A stretch of 64,000 nucleotides of DNA from JACDAN01 sp963801855 (GCA_963801855.1 CAWDGK010000004.1:186001-250000); one strand, 5' to 3'. Shown: positions 17,980-28,168, numbered from the stretch's first letter. Made by a program: numbers and translations. The notes: generated by a model not told the origin, from the sequence alone.

Positions 17980-19176
17980 ATGGCGACGTTCTCCGTCCGC
18001 TTCCTCGGCTGCAAGGTCTCGCACGCCGACGCGCAGGCCGTCCGGGAGCGCCTCGTCGCGGACGGGCACGAGGAGCGGCCGGGCGACGCCGACATCGCCG
18101 TTCTCAACACGTGCTGCGTCACCCACGAGGCGGTCTCGAAGTCCCGCCAGGCCGCCTCTCGCGCAGCCCGCAGCCACCGCCGGGTCTACCTGACCGGTTG
18201 CGCCGCGCGCCTCGGCGGGCCGGCCACGGCCGGCCTTTCGTCGAACGTCGTCGTCGTCTCCAAGCCGAGCGAGGAACTCGCCGAGGCGGTCGCCGGCGAC
18301 GTGGGGGCGATCGGCTGCGTCCAGGCCGCTGCGAGGCTCGATCGCGTTCGGGCCTTCGTCAAGGTGCAGGACGGTTGCAGCTTCGGCTGCAACTTCTGCG
18401 TGATCCCGCTCGTCCGCGGCCCGTCGCGGAGCCGGCGCGCCGTCGCGGTTCTCGATGAGATCGCCAAACGGGTGGGCCAGGGCCACCGCGAGATCGTCCT
18501 GACCGGGATCAACCTCGGCTGCTTTCGCGATCGGGAGTCCGGCTTCACTCTGGCCCGGTTGATCCGCGAGGCGGGCGCCGTGCCCGGCCTCGAGCGATTG
18601 CGCCTTTCGTCGATCGAGATCAACCACGTGAGCGACGAGCTGCTGGCGGCGCTGCGCGAGACTCCTACCGCCGCACGGCACCTTCACGTTCCGCTCCAGT
18701 CGGGAGACGACGGAGTCCTGCGCGAGATGGGACGGAGGTACACCGCTGCCACCTACCTGCGCCGGCTTGCGGACACACGCGATTTCAACCTCACCGCCGA
18801 TGTCATCGTCGGCTTCCCGACCGAGAGCGACCAGGCGTTCGAGCGGACGCTCGAGGTCGTCCGTGAGGCCGGCATCACGAAGGTGCACGTCTTCCCGTAC
18901 TCCCCGCGACCCGGAACCGCCACGGCCGCCGAGGACACGATCCGGCCGGAGGTGAAGAAACGACGGAGCGCCCGGTTGCGGGCTCTTTCCCACGAGGCGT
19001 GCATCGCGCGCTGGGAGTCGAAGATCGGTCGTGACGACGCCGTTCTCGTCGACCGGCCGGGCCGGGGCTACGGCGACGACTACTCGCCCTGGCTCGTCGA
19101 TCCCGGGGCTCCCGTGGGGCGACTTCTCCCGGTTCGGGGCCAGTCCGTCACCGAAGAGGGAATTCGTGCCGCCTGA
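17980..19176 (+). CDS. mtaB: MtaB-type tRNA methylthiotransferase
   Basis: 398 residues. The N-terminal UPF0004 domain carries the three cysteines of the auxiliary Fe-S cluster (FLGCKVSHAD, LNTCCVTHEA, LTGCAAR). The radical-SAM motif is CSFGCNFC (CxxxCxxC). The C-terminal TRAM region is short. This pattern and the dnaJ-prmA-mtaB order fit MtaB, which adds a methylthio group to t6A37 of tRNAs decoding ANN codons; RimO or MiaB would be the alternatives. Thirteen bases after prmA; overlaps the following HIT gene by eleven. Confidence 0.88.
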   Translation: MATFSVRFLGCKVSHADAQAVRERLVADGHEERPGDADIAVLNTCCVTHEAVSKSRQAASRAARSHRRVYLTGCAARLGGPATAGLSSNVVVVSKPSEELAEAVAGDVGAIGCVQAAARLDRVRAFVKVQDGCSFGCNFCVIPLVRGPSRSRRAVAVLDEIAKRVGQGHREIVLTGINLGCFRDRESGFTLARLIREAGAVPGLERLRLSSIEINHVSDELLAALRETPTAARHLHVPLQSGDDGVLREMGRRYTAATYLRRLADTRDFNLTADVIVGFPTESDQAFERTLEVVREAGITKVHVFPYSPRPGTATAAEDTIRPEVKKRRSARLRALSHEACIARWESKIGRDDAVLVDRPGRGYGDDYSPWLVDPGAPVGRLLPVRGQSVTEEGIRAA

Positions 19177-19498
19177 AGACTGCCTCTTCTGCAGGCTCGT
19201 TCGCGAGGGCGACCACGTCCGTGCCGCGGACGGTTTCGTCGCGATCCGCGACATCAACCCGCAGGCCGAGACGCACCTGCTCGTTCTCCCCGAGCGGCAC
19301 ATCGACACCTTCCGCGAGATCGCCGAGTTCCCGGCGGAGGAGGCGAAGCGCATGCTCGGCTTCGTCGCGGAGACCGCAAGCGCCGAAGGCCTGGAGGATT
19401 ACCGCGTCGTCGTCAACGTCGGGGCCGGTGCCGGCCAGACCGTCTTCCACCTCCACTGGCACATCCTCGGCGGCGTCATGCGAGGCTTCCCCGGATGA
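19166..19498 (+). CDS. histidine triad (HIT) nucleotide-binding protein
   Basis: 110 residues from GTG 19166, chosen for AGAGGG six bases upstream. It starts PPEDCLFCRLV with a CxxC zinc pair and ends with the triad VFHLHWHILGG (HxHxH). HINT-type proteins hydrolyse AMP-lysine and similar phosphoramidates. The C-terminus is cut short after the triad (GGVMRGFPG), as is normal for the family. The mtaB-HIT-yqeY succession is common in Gram-positive bacteria. Confidence 0.93.
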   Translation: MPPEDCLFCRLVREGDHVRAADGFVAIRDINPQAETHLLVLPERHIDTFREIAEFPAEEAKRMLGFVAETASAEGLEDYRVVVNVGAGAGQTVFHLHWHILGGVMRGFPG

Positions 19499-19938
19499 GC
19501 CTCATCGACCGCATCCAGTCCGAGGTCAAGGACGCCATGCGAGACAGGGACAACGACCGGCGCGACGCGCTCCGGTTGATCCTCAGCAGCCTCCAGTCCG
19601 CGGAGAAGGAGCTTCAGCGCCCCCTCACCGAGCAGGAGGAGCTCCAGGTTCTCCAGCGGGAGCGCAAGAAGAGGGTCGAGGCAGAGGAGGCGTTCCGATC
19701 GGCAGGCCGGGAGGAGCAGGCCGACGGGGAGGACTTCGAGCTCGAGATCCTCGAGGAGTTCATGCCGGAGCCGCTGAGCGAAGAGGAGCTCGAGGAGATC
19801 GTCGACGACGCGATCGCGGAGAACGGCGCGACCAGCCTCCAGGATCTCGGACGCGTCATGGCTGACGTCATGCCCCAGGTCGCCGGCCGGGCCGACGGCT
19901 CAGCGGTCAGTCAGTTGGTCCGCGAGAAACTGGCCTGA
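19495..19938 (+). CDS. GatB/YqeY domain protein
   Basis: 147 residues. The family signature is clear: LIDRIQSEVKDAMRDRDN at the N-terminus, then ALRLILSSLQSAEKEL, ILEEFMPEPLSEEELEEIV and DLGRVMADVMPQVAGRADG. The fold matches the tRNA-binding tail of the amidotransferase subunit GatB; stand-alone YqeY proteins have no settled function. The start overlaps the HIT stop (ATGA). Last gene of the hrcA operon. Confidence 0.92.
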   Translation: MSLIDRIQSEVKDAMRDRDNDRRDALRLILSSLQSAEKELQRPLTEQEELQVLQRERKKRVEAEEAFRSAGREEQADGEDFELEILEEFMPEPLSEEELEEIVDDAIAENGATSLQDLGRVMADVMPQVAGRADGSAVSQLVREKLA

Positions 19939-19970
19939 GCCGGCCCGGTCGCTTCGCCGACCTCTGTATA

Positions 19971-20036
19971 GGCGCACCCGGCCTCCTCCCCGCGGCGACC
20001 GTAGCGAGAAAGACCGCGCGTGTGGGTGACGGCTCA
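19971..20036. repeat. intergenic repeat, copy A
   Basis: A 21-base stretch starting GGCGCACCCGGCCTCC is identical to 28169-28189. Similarity continues for about 45 bases beyond it (GAAAG, CGCG, TGTG and ACGG blocks in the same order with one-base gaps). Here it lies between two convergent genes, yqeY and the decarboxylase. I do not recognise it as a known riboswitch or small RNA. Strand is unknown. Confidence 0.55.
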
Positions 20037-20060
20037 GCGCCGAGAATGGAAAGCCGCCTG

Positions 20061-21440
20061 CTAGCGGGTGGCATTTTCGACGCGGCGGGCGCCGAGCTCG
20101 AGGACGACGTCGGCGATGAGGTCGATGTCCCGCTCGGTGGTTCGCCAGTTCACGATCGCCGGGCGGAAGGCGGTCTTGCCTCTGTAGCGAGTCGTGCCGA
20201 AGAAGACACGGCTGTCATTCAAGATGTCCTCGCCCAGAGCGAGGTTGTGCTCGTCGAGGGCGTCGCCCTCGAGGCCCGGTGGTCGGTGGCGAAAGCAGAC
20301 GACGTTGAGCTTCACCGGGGCGAGGAGCTCGAGCTCCGACTCCTGCTCGACGCGCTTGCCCAGTCGCTGCGCCAGGTCCAGGTGGCGCTCGACCATCGCC
20401 CGGTGACCTTGCCGCCCGTACGCCCGAAGCGTTGCCCACACGGCCAGAGATCGTGCTCGCCGTGAGGCTTCAGGACTGGGGCTCTCGCCACCCGGGAGGT
20501 AGGCGGCCGTGAACTTGAACGGCTCCTTCAGGAGCGCTTTGTCCCTGACGAAGGCGAACCCGCAGTCGTAGGGCACGTTCAGCCACTTGTGCCCGTCCGC
20601 GATCACGGAGTCCGCGCGTTCGATGCCCTCGGCGAGCGGCGCGGCTCTCGGAGTGAGCCGGGCGAAGAGCCCGAAAGCGCCGTCGACGTGCAGCCAGGCG
20701 TCGTGCCGCTCGGCGAGGTCGGCCATCCGGCCGATCGGGTCGAAGTCTCCGGTGTTCACGTCGCCGGCGTTGGCGATGACGATCGCCGGCTCCCCGTCGA
20801 GTGTCGCCAGACCTCGTTCGAGCCCCTCGAGGTCGACGAGCTGCGGCGAGTCCCGGCCGAGTCCCAGCATCGCAAGGGCCTTTCGGGAGCTCGCGTGGAT
20901 GTAGTTCGTGGAGAAGATCGGAACCTCTGGCAGTCCCGCGAAGCCCTGCTCGTCGAGGTCCACTCCGTGGCGTTTCGCCCACCACCGGCGGGCGCAGGCG
21001 AGCCCGACGAAGTTCGCCATCGTCGCGCCCGTCGTCAGAGCGCCGCCCCAATCCTCCGGAAGCTCGAAGAGGTCGAGCAGCCAGCGGATCGAGGTGTCGT
21101 GGAGCTCGAAACCGAGAGGCGAGCTGATCCACGAGAACGCGTTCTGGTCGAGCACCGACGTGAGCCAGTCCGCGCCGAGCGCGGCCGGAGTGGTTCCGCC
21201 CGTGACGAAATGGAAGAACCGGGGTCCGGAGGAGCGTGTCGCAAGCCCTGTGCCCGCGACGAGCTCGGCGAGGGCTGTGACCGCTCCGTCGCCTCCCTCC
21301 GGCAGATCACCGTCAATCGTCCCCTCCCGCTGCGGAAGCACGAGCGACTCGTCCAGCTCCGCCAGGTAGCGCTTCGCCTCCTCGAGCACGTACGACAGGG
21401 CGGCGGTCTCCTCGTCCCTGAGCTCCAGCGGATCGGGCAT
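20061..21440 (-). CDS. pyridoxal-phosphate group II decarboxylase (aromatic amino acid/glutamate type)
   Basis: 459 residues. The PLP lysine is in SVIADGHKWLNVPYDCG; other family blocks are PRFFHFVTGGTTPAALGADWL, GALTTGATMANFVGLACARRWW, DAWLHVDGAFGL (the Asp that pairs with the pyridine N) and the C-terminal FFGTTRYRGKTAFRPAIVNW. These enzymes remove CO2 from tyrosine, tryptophan, DOPA or glutamate; the substrate cannot be read from sequence. Its ATG is only 22 bases from the phoH start, and a TAGGTT hexamer six bases upstream suggests a leaderless message. Confidence 0.93.
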   Translation of the reverse strand: MPDPLELRDEETAALSYVLEEAKRYLAELDESLVLPQREGTIDGDLPEGGDGAVTALAELVAGTGLATRSSGPRFFHFVTGGTTPAALGADWLTSVLDQNAFSWISSPLGFELHDTSIRWLLDLFELPEDWGGALTTGATMANFVGLACARRWWAKRHGVDLDEQGFAGLPEVPIFSTNYIHASSRKALAMLGLGRDSPQLVDLEGLERGLATLDGEPAIVIANAGDVNTGDFDPIGRMADLAERHDAWLHVDGAFGLFARLTPRAAPLAEGIERADSVIADGHKWLNVPYDCGFAFVRDKALLKEPFKFTAAYLPGGESPSPEASRRARSLAVWATLRAYGRQGHRAMVERHLDLAQRLGKRVEQESELELLAPVKLNVVCFRHRPPGLEGDALDEHNLALGEDILNDSRVFFGTTRYRGKTAFRPAIVNWRTTERDIDLIADVVLELGARRVENATR

Positions 21441-21446
21441 GCGGCG

Positions 21447-21456
21447 AACCTACACT
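21447..21456. promoter_or_regulatory. divergent promoter core shared by decarboxylase and phoH
   Basis: Plus-strand TACACT (21451-21456) lies six bases before the phoH GTG at 21463; minus-strand TAGGTT (21452-21447) lies six bases before the decarboxylase ATG at 21440. The two hexamers share the central TA. The whole intergenic gap is 22 bp and holds no ribosome-binding sites at normal distance, so both messages would be leaderless. Confidence 0.55.
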
Positions 21457-21462
21457 GAGGCG

Positions 21463-22422
21463 GTGCAGCAAACGCTTTCCGTACCGAACGCGGTCGCGGC
21501 GGAGCTCGCCTCCATCGGCGACGGCGTCCTCGACCACCTTCGGGACCGGCTGACGGTCGGCCTCCACCTGCGCGGCAACCAGCTGACGATCGAGGGCGAG
21601 GACGGCCAGGTCGGGCAGGTTCGAACGGTGATCGACGAGATCGTGGAGCTCGTGGAGGCCGGTCACCAGATCGGCCCGTCCACCGTCGATGCGGTGCTCG
21701 GAGCGATGGATCAGGGCGAGGACGTCCACGAGGTCTTCGGCGACGTCGTCTGGAGCCATCGCGGGAAGGCGATCGCGCCGAAGACGGTGATGCAGAAGCG
21801 TTACGTCGACGCCATTCGCCGGCACACGGTGACCTTCGCGATCGGCCCGGCGGGAACCGGTAAGACCTACCTTGCGATGGCTCTCGCCGTCGCCGCCCTC
21901 CAGGAACGCCAGGTGAACCGGATCATCCTCACCCGTCCCGCGGTCGAGGCCGGCGAGCGGCTGGGCTTCCTTCCGGGGGACATGCTCGCGAAAGTCGACC
22001 CCTACCTGCGCCCGCTCTACGACGCGCTCTACGACATGCTCGAGGCCGACCGGCTCGCGTCGTACATGGAGCGGGGAATCGTCGAGGTCGCGCCGCTCGC
22101 CTTCATGCGCGGGCGGACGCTGAACGACTCGTTCATCATCCTCGACGAGGCCCAGAACACGAGCCCGGAGCAGATGCAGATGTTCTTGACCCGGCTCGGG
22201 TTCGGCTCGAAGGTTGTCGTGACCGGCGACGTGACGCAGGTCGACCTGCCGAAGGAGCAGGCGTCGGGCCTCATCCAGGTGCAGGACATCCTCGGGTCGA
22301 TCGACGGGATCGCGTTCATCCAGTTCGGCCACAAGGACGTCGTCCGCCACAAGCTCGTCCAGTCGATCGTCGAGGCCTACAAGTCCCATGCGGAGGAAAC
22401 CGGCACCGCACGCCGCAGGTAG
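21463..22422 (+). CDS. phoH: PhoH-family ATPase
   Basis: 319 residues from GTG 21463, selected by the promoter hexamer; earlier in-frame codons lie inside the divergent gene. The ATPase domain has Walker A AIGPAGTGKTYLA, an arginine-rich stretch RIILTRPAVEAGERLGFLPG and Walker B SFIILDEAQNTSPEQ. PhoH with YbeY is a conserved pair tied to rRNA maturation and RNA quality control. Overlaps nothing; ybeY starts four bases after its stop. Confidence 0.95.
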   Translation: MQQTLSVPNAVAAELASIGDGVLDHLRDRLTVGLHLRGNQLTIEGEDGQVGQVRTVIDEIVELVEAGHQIGPSTVDAVLGAMDQGEDVHEVFGDVVWSHRGKAIAPKTVMQKRYVDAIRRHTVTFAIGPAGTGKTYLAMALAVAALQERQVNRIILTRPAVEAGERLGFLPGDMLAKVDPYLRPLYDALYDMLEADRLASYMERGIVEVAPLAFMRGRTLNDSFIILDEAQNTSPEQMQMFLTRLGFGSKVVVTGDVTQVDLPKEQASGLIQVQDILGSIDGIAFIQFGHKDVVRHKLVQSIVEAYKSHAEETGTARRR

Positions 22423-22426
22423 TGCC

Positions 22427-22804
22427 GTGGTCGACGTAGAGGTCGCCAACCGCAGCGGCATGACGGTGGACGAGCAGGGAGCTGTCGAGGTCGCGCGCCG
22501 GGTCCTCGAGGAAGAGGGGATCGGGGAAGGCGAGCTCGGCCTCACATTCGTGGACGCCGGCGAGGCGCGCGCGCTCAAGCGCGAGCATCTCGGCATCGAC
22601 GAGACGCCCGACGTGCTGTCGTTTCCGATCGACGAGCGAGACGAGCTTCCGGAAGGTGTCCCGCGCCAGCTCGGTGACATCGTCATGTGCCCAGCCGTGG
22701 TCGGCGAGGAGTGGCGCGAGCCGCTGGTGCACGGGATCCTGCATCTCCTCGGCTACGACCATGGCACGGAGATGGAGGCGCGGGAGGAGGCGCTTCGCGC
22801 GTGA
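22427..22804 (+). CDS. ybeY: endoribonuclease YbeY
   Basis: 125 residues. The zinc site HGILHLLGYDH (HGxxHxxGYDH) is complete and preceded by LGDIVMCP. YbeY cleaves single-stranded RNA in 16S 3'-end processing. GTG 22427 gives the usual N-terminus (VDVEVANRSG); ATG 22388 would overlap phoH by 35 bases and add a foreign-looking stretch. The first step of a phoH-ybeY-dgkA-cdd-era run with overlapping stops and starts. Confidence 0.93.
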   Translation: MVDVEVANRSGMTVDEQGAVEVARRVLEEEGIGEGELGLTFVDAGEARALKREHLGIDETPDVLSFPIDERDELPEGVPRQLGDIVMCPAVVGEEWREPLVHGILHLLGYDHGTEMEAREEALRA

Positions 22805-23523
22805 ACCTCGGCCGCAGCCCGTCAGTCCTCCAGAGCTTCAACTTCGCTTTCGAGGGGATCATCCACGTGCTCCGCACGCAGCGGAACATGCGGATTCACT
22901 TCCTGATCGCGACCGCTGTCCTGATCGCCGCACTGGTGGTAGGCGTCGGCCGCCTGGAGCTCGTCGTGCTCCTGATGGCGATCTCGTTCGTCCTGATCGC
23001 AGAGATGATCAACTCCGCCCTCGAAGCGGGTATCGACGTCGCAACGACGTCGTTCGACCCGTTGGCGAAGCTGGCCAAGGACATCGCGGCGGGCGCCGTG
23101 CTGATCGCGACCGTCAACGCGGTGGTCGTCGGCTACCTCGTCTTCGTCGACCGGATCAAGGATCCGAGCTCCCGCGCGATCGACCGACTGCGCGAGGCTC
23201 CGACCGAGATCACGCTCGTCGCACTCGTCCTGACGGTGATCCTCGTGATCGGTGCGAAGGCCTACACCGGGCGTGGGCGACCGCTTCGCGGCGGGCTGCC
23301 CTCGGGCCACTCGGCGATCGCGTTCGCGGGGTGGATGGCGGCCACGTACATCCTCGGCGACTCGTCGCACTGGTTCCTGGTCTCGACGCTGACCTTCATC
23401 ATGGCGTTGCTCGTGGCACAGACTCGCGTCGAGGCCGGCATCCACTCCTTCGTCGAGGTCGTCTCCGGAGGCGTTCTCGGCGCGCTCGTGACCCTCGTCC
23501 TCTTCCAGCTCTTCTGGACGTGA
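22801..23523 (+). CDS. fusion of diacylglycerol/undecaprenol kinase (DgkA) and PAP2 phosphatase
   Basis: 240 residues, GTGA overlap with ybeY. The N-terminal half (1-115) is DgkA-like: RNMRIHFLIATAV, then LIAEMINSALEAGID (the Glu/Asn-containing active region) and AKDIAAGAVLI. The C-terminal half (130-240) is a PAP2 phosphatase: KAYTGRGRPLRGGLPSGH (KxxxxxxRP and PSGH) and TRVEAGIHSFVEV, with Thr-Arg for Ser-Arg and Glu for the final Asp. One membrane protein thus pairs a lipid kinase with a lipid phosphatase, probably acting on undecaprenol/undecaprenyl phosphate. The exact lipid is inferred. Confidence 0.88.
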   Translation: MNLGRSPSVLQSFNFAFEGIIHVLRTQRNMRIHFLIATAVLIAALVVGVGRLELVVLLMAISFVLIAEMINSALEAGIDVATTSFDPLAKLAKDIAAGAVLIATVNAVVVGYLVFVDRIKDPSSRAIDRLREAPTEITLVALVLTVILVIGAKAYTGRGRPLRGGLPSGHSAIAFAGWMAATYILGDSSHWFLVSTLTFIMALLVAQTRVEAGIHSFVEVVSGGVLGALVTLVLFQLFWT

Positions 23524-23891
23524 CCGACGCCGACCGAGAGCTCCTCGAGCGCGCCGAGGCTGTTGCGGCCCGGGCCTACGCGCCCTACTCCAAGTTCCAC
23601 GTGGGATGCGCGGTGCGAACGCGTGACGGGCGCGTCTTCGAGGGTGTGAACGTCGAGAACGCGGCGTACCCGCTCGGCGTCTGTGCCGAGAAGACGACGC
23701 TCGGTGCGGCGGCGACGGCCGGCGTTCGGCCCGGCGAGGTGGAGGTTCTCGCGGTGAACGCATCGCCGTGCGGCGGCTGCCGCCAGTGGTTCCACGAGTT
23801 CGGGATCGAGCGGGTCGTCTATCGCCAGGCGGACGGCGAAGTCGCGGTGACGACCCCGGACGAGCTTCTTCCGGACACCTTCGTCCTGTGA
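23520..23891 (+). CDS. cdd: cytidine deaminase
   Basis: 123 residues, GTG overlapping the previous stop. Family blocks: YAPYSKFHVGCAV, then GVNVENAAYPLGVCAEK with the zinc Cys and catalytic Glu (CAE) and NASPCGGCRQW (PCxxC). It converts cytidine and deoxycytidine to uridine and deoxyuridine, i.e. pyrimidine salvage; dgkA-cdd-era is a frequent order in Gram-positive bacteria. Overlaps era by four bases. Confidence 0.96.
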   Translation: MTDADRELLERAEAVAARAYAPYSKFHVGCAVRTRDGRVFEGVNVENAAYPLGVCAEKTTLGAAATAGVRPGEVEVLAVNASPCGGCRQWFHEFGIERVVYRQADGEVAVTTPDELLPDTFVL

Positions 23892-24748
23892 AGTCCGGGT
23901 TCGTCGCACTCGCGGGCCGGCCGAACGTCGGAAAGTCCTCGCTCGTGAACGCCCTTGCCGGCGGGAAGGTCGCCATCATCTCCGACAAGCCTCAGACGAC
24001 GCGCCGGCGAATCTTCGGCGTAGCCAACGGGCCGGGTTACCAGCTCGTGCTCGCAGACCTCCCGGGCTTCCAGCGGCCCCTGGATCCCTTGACCGAGCAC
24101 ATGCAGCGCACGGTCGACCTGGCCTTCGAGGATGTGGATGCCATCCTGTTCGTCCTCGACGCGCGTGACCGGATCGGCTCGGGGGACAGGTTCATCGCGA
24201 AACGCGTCTACGAGCGCGGCGTCCCGGTGGTGGTGGTCGTCAACAAGGTCGACCGGCTCAAGCCGGGTCACATCGCCTCGCAGATGCAGACGGCGTCCCA
24301 GCTCGGCGACTTCTTCGCGCTTCATCCCGTGAGCGCAAAGACGGGGGATGGGGTGGACGAGCTGCGCGAGGAGCTCGTGGGCCTCCTGTCGGAGGGGCCT
24401 GCGTACTTCCCGGTCGACCAGCGCACGGATCTCTCCGTCGACGAGCAGATCGCGGAGCTCGTTCGCGAGAAGGCGCTTCAGCTGACCAAGGAGGAGGTGC
24501 CCCACTCGATCGGCGCCGAGGTCGAGGAGCTGGAAGAGAAAGTCGTCCGGGCCGCGGTCTACGTCGAGACCGAGTCACAGAAGCAGATTCTCGTTGGGCG
24601 AAGCGGCGCGATGGTGAAGGAGATCGGCACACGCGCGCGGCCGGAGATCGAAGCCCTCCTCGGCCACCCGATCTTCCTCGAGCTCGTCGTCAAGGTTCGT
24701 CCGAAGTGGCGCCGGGACGAGCGGATGCTGGAGCGGCTCGGGCTCTGA
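23888..24748 (+). CDS. era: GTPase Era
   Basis: 286 residues, GTG start overlapping cdd. G1 ALAGRPNVGKSSLVNAL, G2 around SDKPQTTRRRI, G3 DLPGFQ, G4 NKVDRLK. The C-terminal KH domain shows ETESQKQILVGRSGAMVKEIG, the RNA-binding loop. Era binds the 3' end of 16S rRNA and guides 30S maturation, which matches its neighbour ybeY. Last gene of the operon; 175 bases without a gene follow. Confidence 0.97.
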   Translation: MKSGFVALAGRPNVGKSSLVNALAGGKVAIISDKPQTTRRRIFGVANGPGYQLVLADLPGFQRPLDPLTEHMQRTVDLAFEDVDAILFVLDARDRIGSGDRFIAKRVYERGVPVVVVVNKVDRLKPGHIASQMQTASQLGDFFALHPVSAKTGDGVDELREELVGLLSEGPAYFPVDQRTDLSVDEQIAELVREKALQLTKEEVPHSIGAEVEELEEKVVRAAVYVETESQKQILVGRSGAMVKEIGTRARPEIEALLGHPIFLELVVKVRPKWRRDERMLERLGL

Positions 24749-24911
24749 TCTCGGCGCACTTTCAGCGCAGTCCGGTCACCCACGGGCGCGATTTTCCGCA
24801 CTAGACTCGATTGTGGGTGGTGGCCCGGGGTGGCCCCAGGCGAGCGGCGAGAATCAAGCGGCATTCGCCCCGAGCAGGAACAGGTCGAGCCGTCTCCCGA
24901 ACGACCAGGGC

Positions 24912-24917
24912 TACACT
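24912..24917 (+). promoter_or_regulatory. -10 hexamer TACACT of deoC
   Basis: TACACT lies six bases before GTG 24924 with no Shine-Dalgarno sequence. A second candidate, TAGACT at 24802-24807, lies five bases before an in-frame GTG at 24813. The 24749-24923 gap otherwise shows no gene or terminator I can support. Confidence 0.5.
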
Positions 24918-24923
24918 CAATCC

Positions 24924-25854
24924 GTGGCGAAAGCGCCTGCACTTCCGTCCGGTTTCGAGCTTCCGCTCGAGCCGCGACTGCCGCGGATCGGCTCCGTCGA
25001 CCAGGTCGCGGTCGAGGAGCGCGCGGCATCACTCGCGCGTCGGTCGATCAAGAAAGACTCGAAGGTGTTCGCCCTCGACCTCGCGGTCAGGATGATGGAC
25101 CTGACGACGCTCGAGGGCCAGGACACGCCGGGGAAGATCGCGGCGCTTGCATCGAAGGCGATCCGGCCGGACCCAACGGACTCCACTGTCCCATCGGTCG
25201 CCGCCGTGTGCGTCTACCCGAACCTCGTGCCTGCGGCGAAGGAACGCGTCCGGGGGTCGAGCGTCAAGGTCGCCTCCGTCGCGACGGCGTTTCCCTCCGG
25301 CCAGAGCCCGACGAGCATCAAGGTCGCCGAAGTCCGCGAAGTGGTCGAGATGGGGGCCGACGAGGTCGACATGGTCATCGACCGGGGGGCGTTCCTCTCG
25401 GGGCGGTACGCGAAGGTCTACGACGAGGTCGTCCAGGTCAAGGAAGCCTGCGGAGAGGCCCACCTCAAGGTGATCCTCGAGGTCGGCGAGCTCGGGACCT
25501 ACGACAACGTACGCCGCGCCTCGCTCCTCGCAATGGCGGCCGGCGCCGACTTCATCAAGACCTCCACGGGAAAGCTTCCGGGGGCCGCGACGCTGCCGGT
25601 GACCCTCGTCATGCTCGAGGCAATTCGAGACGTCCACGAGGAGACAGGCCGCAAGGTGGGCATGAAGCCGGCAGGCGGCATCCGCCAGGCCAAGCAGGCT
25701 GTGCACTACCTCGTGCAGCTCTATGAGACCCTCGGCGCGGAATGGCTGACGCCCGACCTCTACCGGCTCGGAGCGTCGACGCTCCTGAACGACGTGCTGA
25801 TGCAGATCCGGAAGGAGAAGACCGGCCGCTACCAGAGCCCGGACTACTTCACCG

Positions 25855-25862
<8 letters not shown>
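24924..25862 (+). CDS. deoC: deoxyribose-phosphate aldolase
   Basis: 312 residues. Splits 2-deoxyribose-5-phosphate into glyceraldehyde-3-phosphate and acetaldehyde. Visible: the first half of the barrel with VCVYPNLVPAAKERV, GADEVDMVIDRGAFLSG, LKVILEVGELG (Lys of the active site region), ADFIKTSTGK (Schiff-base Lys) and GMKPAGGIR. It is longer than the 220-residue bacterial type but normal for the actinobacterial form. GTG 24924 is preferred because the 37 residues added by GTG 24813 are low-complexity and unlike the family. Followed by two aldehyde dehydrogenase genes, the usual actinobacterial deoxyribose catabolic operon. Confidence 0.93.
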
Positions 25863-27350
<1,488 letters not shown>

Positions 27351-27354
<4 letters not shown>

Positions 27355-28148
27355 GCAGGCTGCCGGTCAGGAAGACGTACAAGCTGTTCGTCGGGGGCGA
27401 GTTCCCGCGCTCGGAGTCCGGCCGAACCTACGAGGCGCAGGGACAGAATGTCGCGCGCGCGTCGAGGAAGGATGCCCGCGACGCTGTCCGCGCGGCGCGC
27501 ACCGGTTTCGGCAAATGGGCGTCGATGACCGCCTACAACCGCGGCCAGATCGTCTACCGGATCGCCGAGATGATGGAGGCGCGGGCCGGGGAGTTCGCCG
27601 AGCTCTGCTCGGGTCAGCAGGAGGTCGAGGAGTCGATCGATCGCTGGGTCTGGTACGCGGGCTGGGCGGACAAGTACGCGCAGCTCATCGGAACCTCGAA
27701 CCCGGTCGCGGCGCCGTACTTCAACTTCACGATCCCGGAGCCGACCGGTGTCGTGGCGATCGTTGCGCCCGACAAGCCTGCCCTCGCGGGGCTCGTCTCG
27801 CGGATCGCCCCAGTGATCGTCGGCGGAAACGCCGCGATCGTGCTGGCGTCCGAGACCGAGCCGCTGGCCGCGATCGAGCTCTCCGAGGCTCTCGCCACAG
27901 CCGATCTCCCCGGCGGAGTCGTCAACATCCTCACCGGCTACCGGTCGGAGCTCGCTCCCTGGCTCGCGGGCCACATGGACGTGAACGCGATCGACATCGG
28001 CGGAGCCGACGGCGATGCACCCGAGCTGGAACGCCTCGCCGCCGACAACGTCAAGCGTGTCGTGCGGGGCCGCGTCGGCGAGCAGAGCCCGTACGAGATC
28101 GCGGCGTTCCTCGAGCTGAAGACGGTGTGGCACCCGATCGGCGTCTGA
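27351..28148 (+). CDS. truncated aldehyde dehydrogenase-like protein without catalytic domain
   Basis: 265 residues, ATGA overlap with the preceding dehydrogenase. It covers only the N-terminal, coenzyme-binding half of the ALDH fold: YKLFVGGEFPRSESG, then RWVWYAGWADKYAQL and PTGVVAIVAPDKPALAGL, where PWNFP has become APDKP. The FTGS, catalytic Glu and catalytic Cys segments are missing. It ends in a clean stop with no ALDH-like sequence after it, so it is not simply frameshifted. Paired full and shortened ALDHs behind deoC are known in Actinobacteria; a structural or regulatory partner role is my inference. Confidence 0.85.
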
Positions 28149-28168
28149 GCCGCCGTCGCCCTTTCTCT

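Noticed and set aside
24813..24923. N-terminal extension of DeoC from GTG 24813 (TAGACT five bases upstream)
   Set aside because: The added 37 residues are low-complexity and unlike the family, and a better-spaced hexamer serves GTG 24924; kept only as an alternative.
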